Shown one piece after another: positions 24,026 to 31,603 of a DNA stretch of 42,130 nt. Origin of the DNA: Acetatifactor sp. (GTDB lineage Bacteria; Bacillota; Clostridia; Lachnospirales; Lachnospiraceae); NCBI GenBank assembly GCA_022511385.1, contig JAFLRN010000019.1:1-42130 (forward strand). The letters run 5' to 3'. Positions within the stretch are counted from its first letter, which is position 1. Every line of letters starts with the position of its first letter. The notes below the pieces were generated by a model. It was not told the DNA's origin and searched no databases. It was given only the letters and a program-made list of their open reading frames with translations. Both the position numbers and the translations under genes were made by a program.

Positions 24026-26722
24026 TCATTTGGCTTCGTACCAGTTTTCCCCGGTGTGCAGATCCACCTCCAGGGTAACTGCCAGATGGGCGGCTTCCTT
24101 CATGTTTTCAGAAAGGATTTGCCGCACCTGCTCCTCTTCGCTCTTCAGCGTCTCAATAACAAGCTCATCATGAACCTGGAGAATCAGCTTGGATTTCAGT
24201 CCCGCTTCCTTCAGGGCTCTCCACACCCGGATCATTGCAATCTTAATAATGTCCGCAGCCGTTCCCTGGATGGGAGAATTCATGGCAACCCGCTCCCCGA
24301 AGGATCGCTGCATAAAGTTGGAGGATTTCAGCTCCGGGATGGGTCTGCGCCTGCCGAACATGGTAGTGATATAGCCACTCTCCTTTGCGCCGTTTACCAA
24401 ATCGTCCAGGAATTCCTTCACCTTGGGATACGTTGCAAAGTACTGTTCAATATATTCCGCCGCTTCCTTTCTGCTGATGCTCAAATCCTGGCTCAAGCCG
24501 AAGGAACTGATGCCATAGACAATCCCAAAGTTCACCGCCTTGGCGTTACGCCGCTGCAGGTCCGTCACCTGATCAAAGGGTGTGTGAAACACCTTTGCCG
24601 CCGTGATACGGTGGATATCCTGATCCATGTGATAGGCCTCGATCAGTTGTTCATCACCGGACATATGGGCCAGCACCCTGAGCTCAATCTGGGAATAGTC
24701 AGCATCCATGAATTCATATCCGGCTCTGGGCACAAACACCTTGCGGATCCGCCTGCCCAGCTCCATCCGCATGGGAATATTCTGCAGATTCGGCTCCGTA
24801 GAACTGATGCGGCCGGTGGCAGTAATGGTCTGGTTAAAATTGGTATGAATTCTGTTGTCCTCGCCGATAAAAACCGCAAGGCCGTCGGCGTAGGTGGATT
24901 TTAGCTTGGTAAGGCCCCTGTATTCCAGAATATCTTTTACAATGGGGTGATCCTCCGCCAGCTTCTCCAGCACATCCGCCGCCGTGGAATAGCCCGTTTT
25001 CGTCTTTTTCCCGCCTGGCAGATGCATTTTATCAAACAAAATCTCGCCCAACTGTTTGGGAGAATTGATGTTAAAGGGCTCTCCTGCCTGGTCATGGATG
25101 GAATGCTCCAGTTCCTGAATCCGGTCTACCAGTGCCTCCCCGTAGGCCTTCAGCTCCTCCCGGCGCACCTCCACACCCTCCTGCTCCATATCGTAGAGCA
25201 CCAGGGACAGTGGCATCTCTATCTCCTTCATCAGCCGGTCCATGCCGGTCTCCTGCAATTTTTGTGCCAATACCCTTGCCGCACTGGCAGCCACATAGGC
25301 TCCATAGCAGCAGTACTCTGCGAATTTATCCGGCATTTCCCTTGCCGCCTGTTGGAACCCGGCCTTTTTTAAGAGCTCAGCCCTTCCGGGAATCACAAGC
25401 CCCAGATGCTCCGATGCAATGGCCTCCAGATCGTAATCGCTCTTCAAGGGATTCAACAAATACGCCGCGATAAGGATATCAAAATAATGATCCGTAGTTT
25501 CCTTCCTGAAAAAGCCATACTGACGTTTGATATCAAAAGCAGCCAGTTCAGTCCTTCCCGACAGCTGCAACAAGGCCTGGCGAAGCTCCTGCTCTTCCGG
25601 GCCGTCGTCCTGAGTCGGCGTATCAAACAAAGTCAACTGTTGATCCTCCTGCATCCGCACAGGATAAAAGAAGGTTTCCCCATCCTGTCTGCACAGGGCT
25701 GCGCCCGACAGCCTGTCCCCTTCCACCGCCAGGAAGACACCAATATGTTCCCCGTCCTTGGCGCTGTTTAGCTTCTTCAAAAAATCCTTCAGGGATTCAC
25801 ATGTATGAAAATGCTTTGCCGTCTCCCCGCTGTCATCCTTAACAGCGTCCTTCTCAAAACGGGAAAGCATATTTTTAAACTCCAGCTGTTTAAACAGTTC
25901 ATAAGCCTCGGGAGTATAAAAGCCCTCAGCCTTTGCAGACTCATAATCAAGTCTGACATCACTGTCAGTTTTAATTGTGGCCAGCACCTTGCTCAGATCG
26001 GCCAGCTCCTTGTTCTCCATCAGGGATTCCCGAATGCTCTTCTTAGAAATCTCCTCAACATGAGCATAAATATTATCCAGGGAGCCGTACTGCACCATCA
26101 GCTCTGTAGCTGTCTTTTCACCCACCTTCGGAACGCCGGGAATATTATCTGAGGCATCTCCCATCAACGCCTTCAGATCGATGAACTGCTGTGGTGTCAC
26201 CTGGTATACCCGCTTCACATCCTCTGGATAATAATCTTCTATCTCCGTCCGGCCCTGCTTCGTCTTGGGAATCCGGATTTTGACACACTTGTCAGAAATC
26301 TGCAATAAATCCCGATCACCGGACACCAGAGACACTTGTATTCCCTCTGCCGCTGCTTTCTTGGCCAGCGTTCCCAGGATGTCATCCGCTTCCAGTCCTG
26401 CCTGCTCCACAATGACAATCTTCATGGCACGCAGCACATCCTTCATCACCGGCACCTGCTCCCGCAGTTCATCCGGCATGGCTTTCCTTGTCCCCTTGTA
26501 GGCTTCGTAGATCTCATGACGGAAGGTTGGCGCATGAACATCAAACGCCACCGCCAAATAATCCGGTTTTTCCTCCTCCATAATCTTAAAGAGAATATTT
26601 AAAAAGCCATAGATTGCGTTTGTGTGGAGTCCCTGGGCATTGCTCAAGTTTGGCACGCCGTAAAAAGCCCTATTTAAGATACTGTGTCCATCTATTAAAA
26701 CCAGTTTCCTGTTTTCACTCAT
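24026..26722 (-). CDS. polA: DNA polymerase I
   Basis: An 898-residue repair and Okazaki-fragment polymerase. The N-terminal 290 residues are the 5' nuclease (LIDGHSILNRAFYGVP, EADDILGTLAKKA, SGDRDLLQ, GDASDNIPGV). The middle region corresponds to the 3'-5' exonuclease but has lost the acidic residues: the first motif reads GVFLAVEGDRL without DxE, and YCCYGAYVAASAA replaces the YAAEDAD-type motif. The polymerase part is intact: motif A DADYSQIELRVLAHMSGDEQ, motif B RRNAKAVNFGIVYG, motif C LQVHDELVIE. Loss of proofreading is also known from Bacillus Pol I. It follows the zf-HC2 gene by 93 bp. Confidence 0.98.
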   Translation of the reverse strand: MSENRKLVLIDGHSILNRAFYGVPNLSNAQGLHTNAIYGFLNILFKIMEEEKPDYLAVAFDVHAPTFRHEIYEAYKGTRKAMPDELREQVPVMKDVLRAMKIVIVEQAGLEADDILGTLAKKAAAEGIQVSLVSGDRDLLQISDKCVKIRIPKTKQGRTEIEDYYPEDVKRVYQVTPQQFIDLKALMGDASDNIPGVPKVGEKTATELMVQYGSLDNIYAHVEEISKKSIRESLMENKELADLSKVLATIKTDSDVRLDYESAKAEGFYTPEAYELFKQLEFKNMLSRFEKDAVKDDSGETAKHFHTCESLKDFLKKLNSAKDGEHIGVFLAVEGDRLSGAALCRQDGETFFYPVRMQEDQQLTLFDTPTQDDGPEEQELRQALLQLSGRTELAAFDIKRQYGFFRKETTDHYFDILIAAYLLNPLKSDYDLEAIASEHLGLVIPGRAELLKKAGFQQAAREMPDKFAEYCCYGAYVAASAARVLAQKLQETGMDRLMKEIEMPLSLVLYDMEQEGVEVRREELKAYGEALVDRIQELEHSIHDQAGEPFNINSPKQLGEILFDKMHLPGGKKTKTGYSTAADVLEKLAEDHPIVKDILEYRGLTKLKSTYADGLAVFIGEDNRIHTNFNQTITATGRISSTEPNLQNIPMRMELGRRIRKVFVPRAGYEFMDADYSQIELRVLAHMSGDEQLIEAYHMDQDIHRITAAKVFHTPFDQVTDLQRRNAKAVNFGIVYGISSFGLSQDLSISRKEAAEYIEQYFATYPKVKEFLDDLVNGAKESGYITTMFGRRRPIPELKSSNFMQRSFGERVAMNSPIQGTAADIIKIAMIRVWRALKEAGLKSKLILQVHDELVIETLKSEEEQVRQILSENMKEAAHLAVTLEVDLHTGENWYEAK

Positions 26723-26815
26723 GCTTCCAAATTACCGCCTTATATTTCTATCATAATCCTCAACATCCAATTCTCTCAGGTGTACCGCCCCTTCATAGCG
26801 GCGTACCCCCATATA

Positions 26816-27136
26816 TCAAAGCAGAACCCAGATCATACAACCTGCCAGCAGTCCCACTGCTGCAATCTCCAGCACCAGACCAATCCGCAGAAAGATATCA
26901 TGGAACCTGACATTCTTTTTGGCCACCTCAAGACGCTGCCGCAGTTCCTTCTGAAGGTCAAATGCTCCGCCGTCCTCCAAACGCTGCATGCCCTCAGTCA
27001 CAAGAAATTGAATGGTCAGTTCTTCCTGACAATCCTCACAATGATTCATGTGGCTGATGAAGCGCTTTAGGTTCTGATAATCCAGTTTGTCCGAAACAAA
27101 ATCGGGAATAAGTCTCTCAAACTCCTTGCAGTCCAT
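26816..27136 (-). CDS. zf-HC2 zinc-finger membrane protein
   Basis: A 106-residue protein. C3 and the H29-x3-C33-x2-C36 pattern (HMNHCEDC) form the zinc-binding zf-HC2 motif of anti-sigma factors. A helical stretch follows, and residues 82-106 (LRIGLVLEIAAVGLLAGCMI and on) are one C-terminal membrane span, so the zinc finger faces the cytoplasm. No sigma factor gene is adjacent, which is unusual if it is an anti-sigma factor. It heads the polA-coaE-ftsA-like cluster behind a good promoter. Confidence 0.85.
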   Translation of the reverse strand: MDCKEFERLIPDFVSDKLDYQNLKRFISHMNHCEDCQEELTIQFLVTEGMQRLEDGGAFDLQKELRQRLEVAKKNVRFHDIFLRIGLVLEIAAVGLLAGCMIWVLL

Positions 27137-27219
27137 ATCCCACCTATTATCGCAGCGCCACTTGATCTATGGCACTGCTCCTTTTCTTTTCCAGACTTGC
27201 GCATATAAACTCACTTTCC

Positions 27220-27248
27220 AGTATACACATTCGGCAGAAAAAATTCAA
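27220..27248 (-). promoter_or_regulatory. Promoter of the zf-HC2-polA cluster
   Basis: On the minus strand TTGAAT (27243-27248), 17 bases, then TATACT (27220-27225). It lies just after the terminator of the upstream aldolase gene, so a new transcript starts here. Confidence 0.75.
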
Positions 27249-27263
27249 CAATTTCTCGCAGTC

Positions 27264-27303
27264 AAAAAAAATTTTGGGACAGGATGCTGCTGCCGCCTGT
27301 CCC
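27264..27303 (-). terminator. Terminator of the aldolase gene
   Basis: GGGACAGG (27276-27283) and CCTGTCCC (27296-27303) form an 8-bp stem with a 12-base loop. On the minus strand AAAATTTTTTTT follows at once (27275-27264). Confidence 0.9.
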
Positions 27304-27394
27304 GATACATGTAAATTTACTTTTCATTACCCACTTCATCCACTTCCTTGTTATGTTGATACATCACAGGGAATCATTTGCTGAAGCGGTTCCT

Positions 27395-28369
27395 TCAGTC
27401 CAGCGCCACTACCTCCCTGTAAAACTCCGCATAATCGTTACGCTTCTCCTTGGTAAACTGGATTGCAGTCCTTGGATGTTGGTTCAAAAGACCTGTCATC
27501 AAATACTGCAGGTCGTAACCCCAAACAGTTCCCTCCTCTTTCAGCTTATTGATATGCTCCTCAATAAACTGTATTGCAGGATATACGTTGTACTTGGGGT
27601 TGCGTAAAAATCCCAAAAGAAGCTCCATGGCACAGTTGCCCGCCCCTCTTCCCATGGAGGAATAGGTGGCATCCAGCCAATCCACGCCATCTCCCACCGC
27701 TTCGATGGTGTTGGCAAAGGCTAGCTGCTGGTTGTTGTGGGCGTGAATGCCCACCTTCTTGTTGTACTTGGCAGCCATATTCAGGTACAGGTCCGCAAGC
27801 CGCGCCACCTGCTCCGGATACATAGCGCCATAGCTGTCCACAATATAGAAAACGTCAACCGGAGCCTGTCCAAGCATATCCAGCGCAGCTCTTAAGTCCC
27901 CCTCCTGGGCGTTGGAAATGGCCATAATGTTGCAGCTGACCTCATAGCCCTTCTTTGCCGCATCCTCGATCATATCCACCGCGGCGGGAATAGTATTTAA
28001 ATAAGTTGCCACCCGGATCAGATCAATGGGGCTGTCCGCGCGGTTCAGAATGTCCGTCTTGTAATCGGTACGGCCCACGTCTGCCATAACAGCAATCTTG
28101 AGATCGGTATTGTTGTCTCCTACAATGGCCCTGATATCCTCATCATTGCTGAACTTCCACTTGCCGAACTTGTTTACGTCAAACATTTCCTTGGATGCCT
28201 TGTAGCCAAACTCCATATAGTCTACGCCGGCTTTGATATTTGTAAGGTACAATGCCTTGACAAAATCGTCATTGAAATAAAAATCATTGACCAGACCGCC
28301 GTCTCGTAATGTTGCGTCAACCACCTTAACATCCGGGCGGTATGCCATCAAATTCATAATTTCTTTCAT
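27395..28369 (-). CDS. DRE-TIM-type aldolase (HMGL / 4-hydroxy-2-oxovalerate aldolase-like)
   Basis: A 324-residue TIM-barrel protein. VDATLRDGGLVNDFYF holds the DRE-type metal and catalytic motif, VDSYGAMYP the catalytic region of strand 6, and GIHAHNNQQLAFAN the HxH metal ligands. GRGAGNCAMELLL follows as in family members. Relatives include HMG-CoA lyase, homocitrate and isopropylmalate synthases and DmpG; the short length and LRDGG put it near DmpG-like aldolases, but no partner dehydrogenase (DmpF) is near, so the substrate is unknown. GGGAGG precedes the start; the gene is flanked by its own promoter and terminator. Confidence 0.88.
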   Translation of the reverse strand: MKEIMNLMAYRPDVKVVDATLRDGGLVNDFYFNDDFVKALYLTNIKAGVDYMEFGYKASKEMFDVNKFGKWKFSNDEDIRAIVGDNNTDLKIAVMADVGRTDYKTDILNRADSPIDLIRVATYLNTIPAAVDMIEDAAKKGYEVSCNIMAISNAQEGDLRAALDMLGQAPVDVFYIVDSYGAMYPEQVARLADLYLNMAAKYNKKVGIHAHNNQQLAFANTIEAVGDGVDWLDATYSSMGRGAGNCAMELLLGFLRNPKYNVYPAIQFIEEHINKLKEEGTVWGYDLQYLMTGLLNQHPRTAIQFTKEKRNDYAEFYREVVALD

Positions 28370-28382
28370 GTTTATCCTCCCT

Positions 28383-28399
28383 GGCGCATACAGTGCGCC
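28383..28399. repeat. Hairpin in the aldolase leader
   Basis: GGCGCA (28383-28388) and TGCGCC (28394-28399) are perfect complements around a 5-base loop, just upstream of the GGGAGG ribosome binding site. A second GGAGGATAA-type sequence lies further upstream in the same leader without a reading frame of note. Confidence 0.45.
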
Positions 28400-28450
28400 T
28401 CTCTTACCAGGATTTTGGTACTTATCCTCCTGTCATGAACTATCCATTGA

Positions 28451-28479
28451 TTTTAGCAGTTTAAAGTGTAAAAGTCAAC
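28451..28479 (-). promoter_or_regulatory. Promoter of the aldolase gene
   Basis: On the minus strand TTGACT (28474-28479), 17 bases, then TAAAAT (28451-28456). It lies between the Rpn-type gene and the aldolase start. Confidence 0.65.
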
Positions 28480-28517
28480 AGAAATTATCATTTATTTTTA
28501 GGAAATTATCTACTAAG

Positions 28518-29360
28518 TCAATCGTCAACCTGCAGTTCTTTCTCTTCTGCTATCCGCCGCACTTTCTGCTCTGTCAGGTCAAGTATTTCTGCTGTGTGTT
28601 TTACGCAGTGCGTTGCGCGGAGCGCATTCGTTATCATCTGCATAGTACCTTGTTCTATACCTTGTTCTATACCTTGTTCTATGCCTTTCTCAATATTCAA
28701 TTGATCCCGCATATGTAATGTCATATACTCATGCCTCCATTCCCGATTTCTTTTTGCCTCACTGACGGCATTCTCCAGTTTTTCTATGTAGGCATCATCT
28801 GGTCTTTTACCAGCCACATAATCTAAAAAAGCCTTTAACTGCTTGCTGACATCATCCATTTCCCCCGCTGCATTGAGAAAAATCTTGACGGTATCATCCC
28901 CTAAAGCAATTCTTTTATCTTCTTTACAATAATTCTCAAAGGTGTAAATATGACGTCCTTGATGAAACAAATCAAAGGTACAAATAAAAATAATATAACT
29001 CCGATTCAGTTTTGTATATGATACATCCCCTCGATCCAGCAATTGAAGATCTACCATACTTTGATAATATCTGCTTCTCTTTGGTATATCGGGTGTGTCT
29101 GTTGCTTGCATCTCTATATTATAGACAGTGCTTTTTGCATCTTTCACATAGACATCCAGTCGAATACTTTTTGCATCTACATCCAAACGAATACTTTTCT
29201 GCGCTTCTGGATACTCTACATGATCTATGTCCAGCTCCGGGAGAATGATCTGCAACAATTCCTTACACAATTCGGCATCCTGCATAATTTTCCCAAATAG
29301 AAAATCATTAGAGATACTCAAATTTTCCCAATCAGTTTCGTGTTTTTTCTTAAGGTCCAT
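28518..29360 (-). CDS. Rpn-type PD-(D/E)XK nuclease / transposase-related protein
   Basis: A 280-residue protein of the Rpn / PD-(D/E)XK transposase-like family. NDFLFGKIMQDAELCKELLQ is the usual N terminus; IRLDVYVKDAKS and YNIEMQ give the D and ExQ of the nuclease core; RSRYYQSMVD and SYIIFICTFD follow. Rpn proteins cut DNA and promote RecA-independent recombination. Two in-frame tandem duplications are present: a 9-residue one (KSIRLDVDA/KSIRLDVYV, plus strand 29152-29205) and three copies of a 4-residue unit GIEQ (plus strand 28647-28682). Good promoter upstream; GGAG at the start. Confidence 0.87.
   Translation of the reverse strand: MDLKKKHETDWENLSISNDFLFGKIMQDAELCKELLQIILPELDIDHVEYPEAQKSIRLDVDAKSIRLDVYVKDAKSTVYNIEMQATDTPDIPKRSRYYQSMVDLQLLDRGDVSYTKLNRSYIIFICTFDLFHQGRHIYTFENYCKEDKRIALGDDTVKIFLNAAGEMDDVSKQLKAFLDYVAGKRPDDAYIEKLENAVSEAKRNREWRHEYMTLHMRDQLNIEKGIEQGIEQGIEQGTMQMITNALRATHCVKHTAEILDLTEQKVRRIAEEKELQVDD
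28647..28682. repeat. Three 12-bp tandem repeats in the Rpn-type gene
   Basis: ACCTTGTTCTAT occurs three times without interruption. It codes for GIEQ units on the minus strand. A unit length of 12 keeps the frame, so copy number would change length only. Confidence 0.85.
29152..29205. repeat. 27-bp imperfect tandem duplication in the Rpn-type gene
   Basis: Two adjacent 27-base units share ACATCC and CGAATACTTTT. They encode the repeated KSIRLDV stretch in the nuclease core, next to a predicted active-site Asp. Confidence 0.7.
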
Positions 29361-29449
29361 TCTTAACTCCTTTCATAAAACAATGCGCCCAAGCATTGTC
29401 TTTAGTAATGTGAATGAACCTTCTCCGACAAAAAACTTTTCTTACTATT

Positions 29450-29477
29450 ATTATACATAACTTTCATAAAATTACAA
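29450..29477 (-). promoter_or_regulatory. Promoter of the Rpn-type gene
   Basis: On the minus strand TTGTAA (29472-29477), 16 bases, then TATAAT (29450-29455), about 90 bases upstream of the start. Confidence 0.55.
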
Positions 29478-29566
29478 CCACAATCGACTCATAAGTCTAT
29501 CTGCTCTAAATACGACCTTATTCAAAACATTCAAGCAACACCTTACAATAACCAATACCACTCCAC

Positions 29567-29595
29567 TTGGAAAAATGTGTACAATTTGGTATAAT
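29567..29595 (+). promoter_or_regulatory. Promoter of the 224-residue protein gene
   Basis: TTGGAA (29567-29572), a 17-base spacer and TATAAT (29590-29595), followed by AGGAGG and ATG at 29619. The leader would be very short. Confidence 0.7.
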
Positions 29596-29618
29596 AACCT
29601 AATCACAGGAGGTACGCC

Positions 29619-30293
29619 ATGAAATTTACAGAAATACGCAGCGCCGAATTAATTGATTCGTTAGTACAAGAGCTTGGTTTTCTGCCTTTCTTCACCAATG
29701 AAATAGAGGGATTTTCCATCGAGGAAAACTGTCCGCCGGAGCTTTGGTTCTCCGATACCCTGGAAGGCCCCTGGGAGTGGAAGGGCCCGATCATCCGCAT
29801 GGGAAACTGTGTCTACGGAAAATTTTTTCGCGGCAAGGCCGGGTATGTCAGCCTGGAATGGTTCCCCGATTTTGCAAATTACCGCAGGGATGGTTACGAC
29901 TTCGATGCCAGATTCGACGACGAGCTGGCCTCCTTCAAAGACAAAACGGTCTACGACACAGTAACGGAGCACGGCACTCTCCTTTCCAAGGAACTGAAAA
30001 AACTGTGCAACTATTGCAAGGGCGGCAACAAAGGCTTTGACACCGTCATCACCCGCCTGCAGATGCAGACCTACATCTCCATTGTGGACTTTGAATATGC
30101 GCGGGACAAAACCGGCAAGACCTACGGCTGGGGCGTGGCCCGGTACGGTACGCCGGAAGAACTTTACGGCCGGGAGCTTGTGACAGGCGCTTACAAGCGC
30201 ACGCCGCAGGAATCCAGGGGCCGAATCCTAGCGCATCTTACAAAAATCCTGCCGGATGCTGCTGAAATGCAAATTTTAAAATTAATTGGGTAA
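29619..30293 (+). CDS. Uncharacterised 224-residue protein (possibly AlkZ-related family)
   Basis: A soluble protein with an unusual run of aromatic residues: ENCPPELWFSDTLEGPWEWK, then CVYGKFFRGKAGYVSLEWFP and FANYRRDGYDFDARFDD. FDTVITRLQMQTYISIVDFE and YGWGVARYGTPEEL follow. I recall similar proteins in Firmicutes annotated only as AlkZ-related (a DNA glycosylase clan) or hypothetical; this is weak memory, not a proven match. No signal or membrane segment is seen. It has its own promoter and AGGAGG site, and the DUF362 gene follows after 37 bp on the same strand. Confidence 0.75.
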   Translation: MKFTEIRSAELIDSLVQELGFLPFFTNEIEGFSIEENCPPELWFSDTLEGPWEWKGPIIRMGNCVYGKFFRGKAGYVSLEWFPDFANYRRDGYDFDARFDDELASFKDKTVYDTVTEHGTLLSKELKKLCNYCKGGNKGFDTVITRLQMQTYISIVDFEYARDKTGKTYGWGVARYGTPEELYGRELVTGAYKRTPQESRGRILAHLTKILPDAAEMQILKLIG

Positions 30294-30330
30294 GCTTATC
30301 ATCAAAATATTTTTATAGGGAGGCTGCAAC

Positions 30331-31197
30331 ATGACATCAAAAGTCTATCTTTCCAGAACCATCACACCTGAAAAGGTGCTTGAACTGTACAAAATGCTGG
30401 GGGTAGTGCTTAAGGGTAAGGTGGCTGTCAAGCTCCATTCCGGTGAAATGGGAAATCAGAATTTCTTAAGGCCCGAATTCTTTAAGCCCATCATTGAGGC
30501 AGTAGACGGAACCGTAGTGGAATGTAATACTGCCTACGAGGGCGAACGTGACACCACGGAAAAGCACCTAAAGACCATTGAGGCTCACGGATGGAGCCGT
30601 CATTTCAAGGTAGATCTGCTGGATGCGGAAGGCCCTGACCTGGAGCTTCCCATTCCGGGCGGCAAACGCATACAAAAGAATTTCGTTGGCAGGAATCTGG
30701 TTCGCTATGATTCCCTGCTGGTACTCTCCCACTTTAAGGGTCATCCCATGGGCGGCTTTGGAGGAGCGCTGAAACAGCTTTCCATCGGCATTGCTTCCTC
30801 CGCAGGAAAAGCGTTTATTCATGGTGCTGGTAATCCCAAGGAAATCTGGACTGCCGATCATGACTCCTTCCTGGAATCAATGGCTGATGCCGCCTCCTCT
30901 ATCACGGAACGCTATAAAGATCAAATTGTATATATAAACGTGATGAAAAATATGTCCGTGGACTGCGACTGCTGTGCTGTGGCCGAGGATCCCTGCATGA
31001 AGGATATCGGAATACTCATTTCCCTTGATCCTGTCGCCATCGACCAGGCCTGTCTGGATTTGGTTTATGCCGCAACGGATGACCCCGGACGTGACCATTT
31101 GCTGAAGCGCATCGAGAGCCGCAACGGCGTTCATACCATTGAGGCTGCCGCTGCGTTGGGCATCGGATCCAGGGAATATGAGCTGATTGAGGTATAG
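30331..31197 (+). CDS. DUF362-domain protein, short form without ferredoxin domain
   Basis: A 288-residue protein. KVAVKLHSGEMGNQNFLRPE, VVECNTAYEGERD, VLSHFKGHPMGGFGGALK and the late stretch SVDCDCCAVAEDPCMKDIGI with LDPVAIDQACLDLV mark the DUF362 family. Longer members carry a 4Fe-4S ferredoxin domain; none is present here, but the DCDCC cluster could bind metal or Fe-S. GGGAGG precedes the start. Function of the family is not settled. It is likely co-transcribed with the preceding gene. Confidence 0.9.
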   Translation: MTSKVYLSRTITPEKVLELYKMLGVVLKGKVAVKLHSGEMGNQNFLRPEFFKPIIEAVDGTVVECNTAYEGERDTTEKHLKTIEAHGWSRHFKVDLLDAEGPDLELPIPGGKRIQKNFVGRNLVRYDSLLVLSHFKGHPMGGFGGALKQLSIGIASSAGKAFIHGAGNPKEIWTADHDSFLESMADAASSITERYKDQIVYINVMKNMSVDCDCCAVAEDPCMKDIGILISLDPVAIDQACLDLVYAATDDPGRDHLLKRIESRNGVHTIEAAAALGIGSREYELIEV

Positions 31198-31202
31198 TTG
31201 TG

Positions 31203-31433
31203 TTACTTTTCACTTGTTAGCACTGCAAGTGACGCCCAGCCCTGTCAATGTCCTGACCTCAGACGCGTTTCCGCCCGGCTCCGCACGTTAGCGGAACAAG
31301 CTCTGCGTAGCAGAGATGGCTCTAAAGTAACTCGCAGAAAGGCAAAGCCTATCTTAGTGCCGACATGCTCAGGCGTTCTGCCAGAAGGACATTGACCAGG
31401 CCGGGCTGGATTTAGCAAGAATGTGAAAAGTAA
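31203..31433. mobile_element. 231-bp inverted-repeat element (MITE-like or structured repeat)
   Basis: The ends are perfect 11-bp inverted repeats: TTACTTTTCAC at 31203-31213 and GTGAAAAGTAA at 31423-31433. Inside, a second complementary pair carries TCAATGTCCT on the left arm (in the 31240s-31250s) and AGGACATTGA on the right (31387-31396), with flanking CCAGCCC/GGGCTGG. The middle holds a further hairpin around AGCTCTGCGTAGCAGAG. No open frame makes sense within it. 53 bases of the left arm recur near tmcAL. No clear target-site duplication was found, so mobility is inferred from the structure and recurrence. Confidence 0.7.
31224..31276 (-). repeat. Dispersed 53-bp repeat, copy within the 231-bp element
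   Basis: Reverse complement of 16565-16617 with 6 mismatches by eye. It lies wholly in the left arm of the inverted-repeat element. Confidence 0.8.
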
Positions 31434-31492
31434 AGTGTTTGCATGGTAGAAAATCCACTACAATGTTTGCAGGGTAGATAATTTGCGCTATA

Positions 31493-31521
31493 TTGAATTT
31501 TTTACAATAACTTGCTATAAT
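31493..31521 (+). promoter_or_regulatory. Promoter of the SDR gene
   Basis: TTGAAT (31493-31498), a 17-base spacer and TATAAT (31516-31521), with the start codon 83 bases downstream. The 31198-31603 gap is thus filled by the inverted-repeat element and this promoter. Confidence 0.75.
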
Positions 31522-31603
31522 AGACTTAGCCGTAAAGTGGGTATATTCTATAATAATGAGGTGCAGCAAATTGTGTTGTGCAGCCTCGGAAAGTAGGTGT
31601 AGT

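Noticed and set aside
28647-28682. Short tandem repeats considered as a CRISPR array
   Set aside because: Units are 12 bp without spacers and lie in a coding frame.
31203-31433. Target-site duplication of the 231-bp element
   Set aside because: Flanks TTGTG and AGTG do not form a convincing direct repeat.
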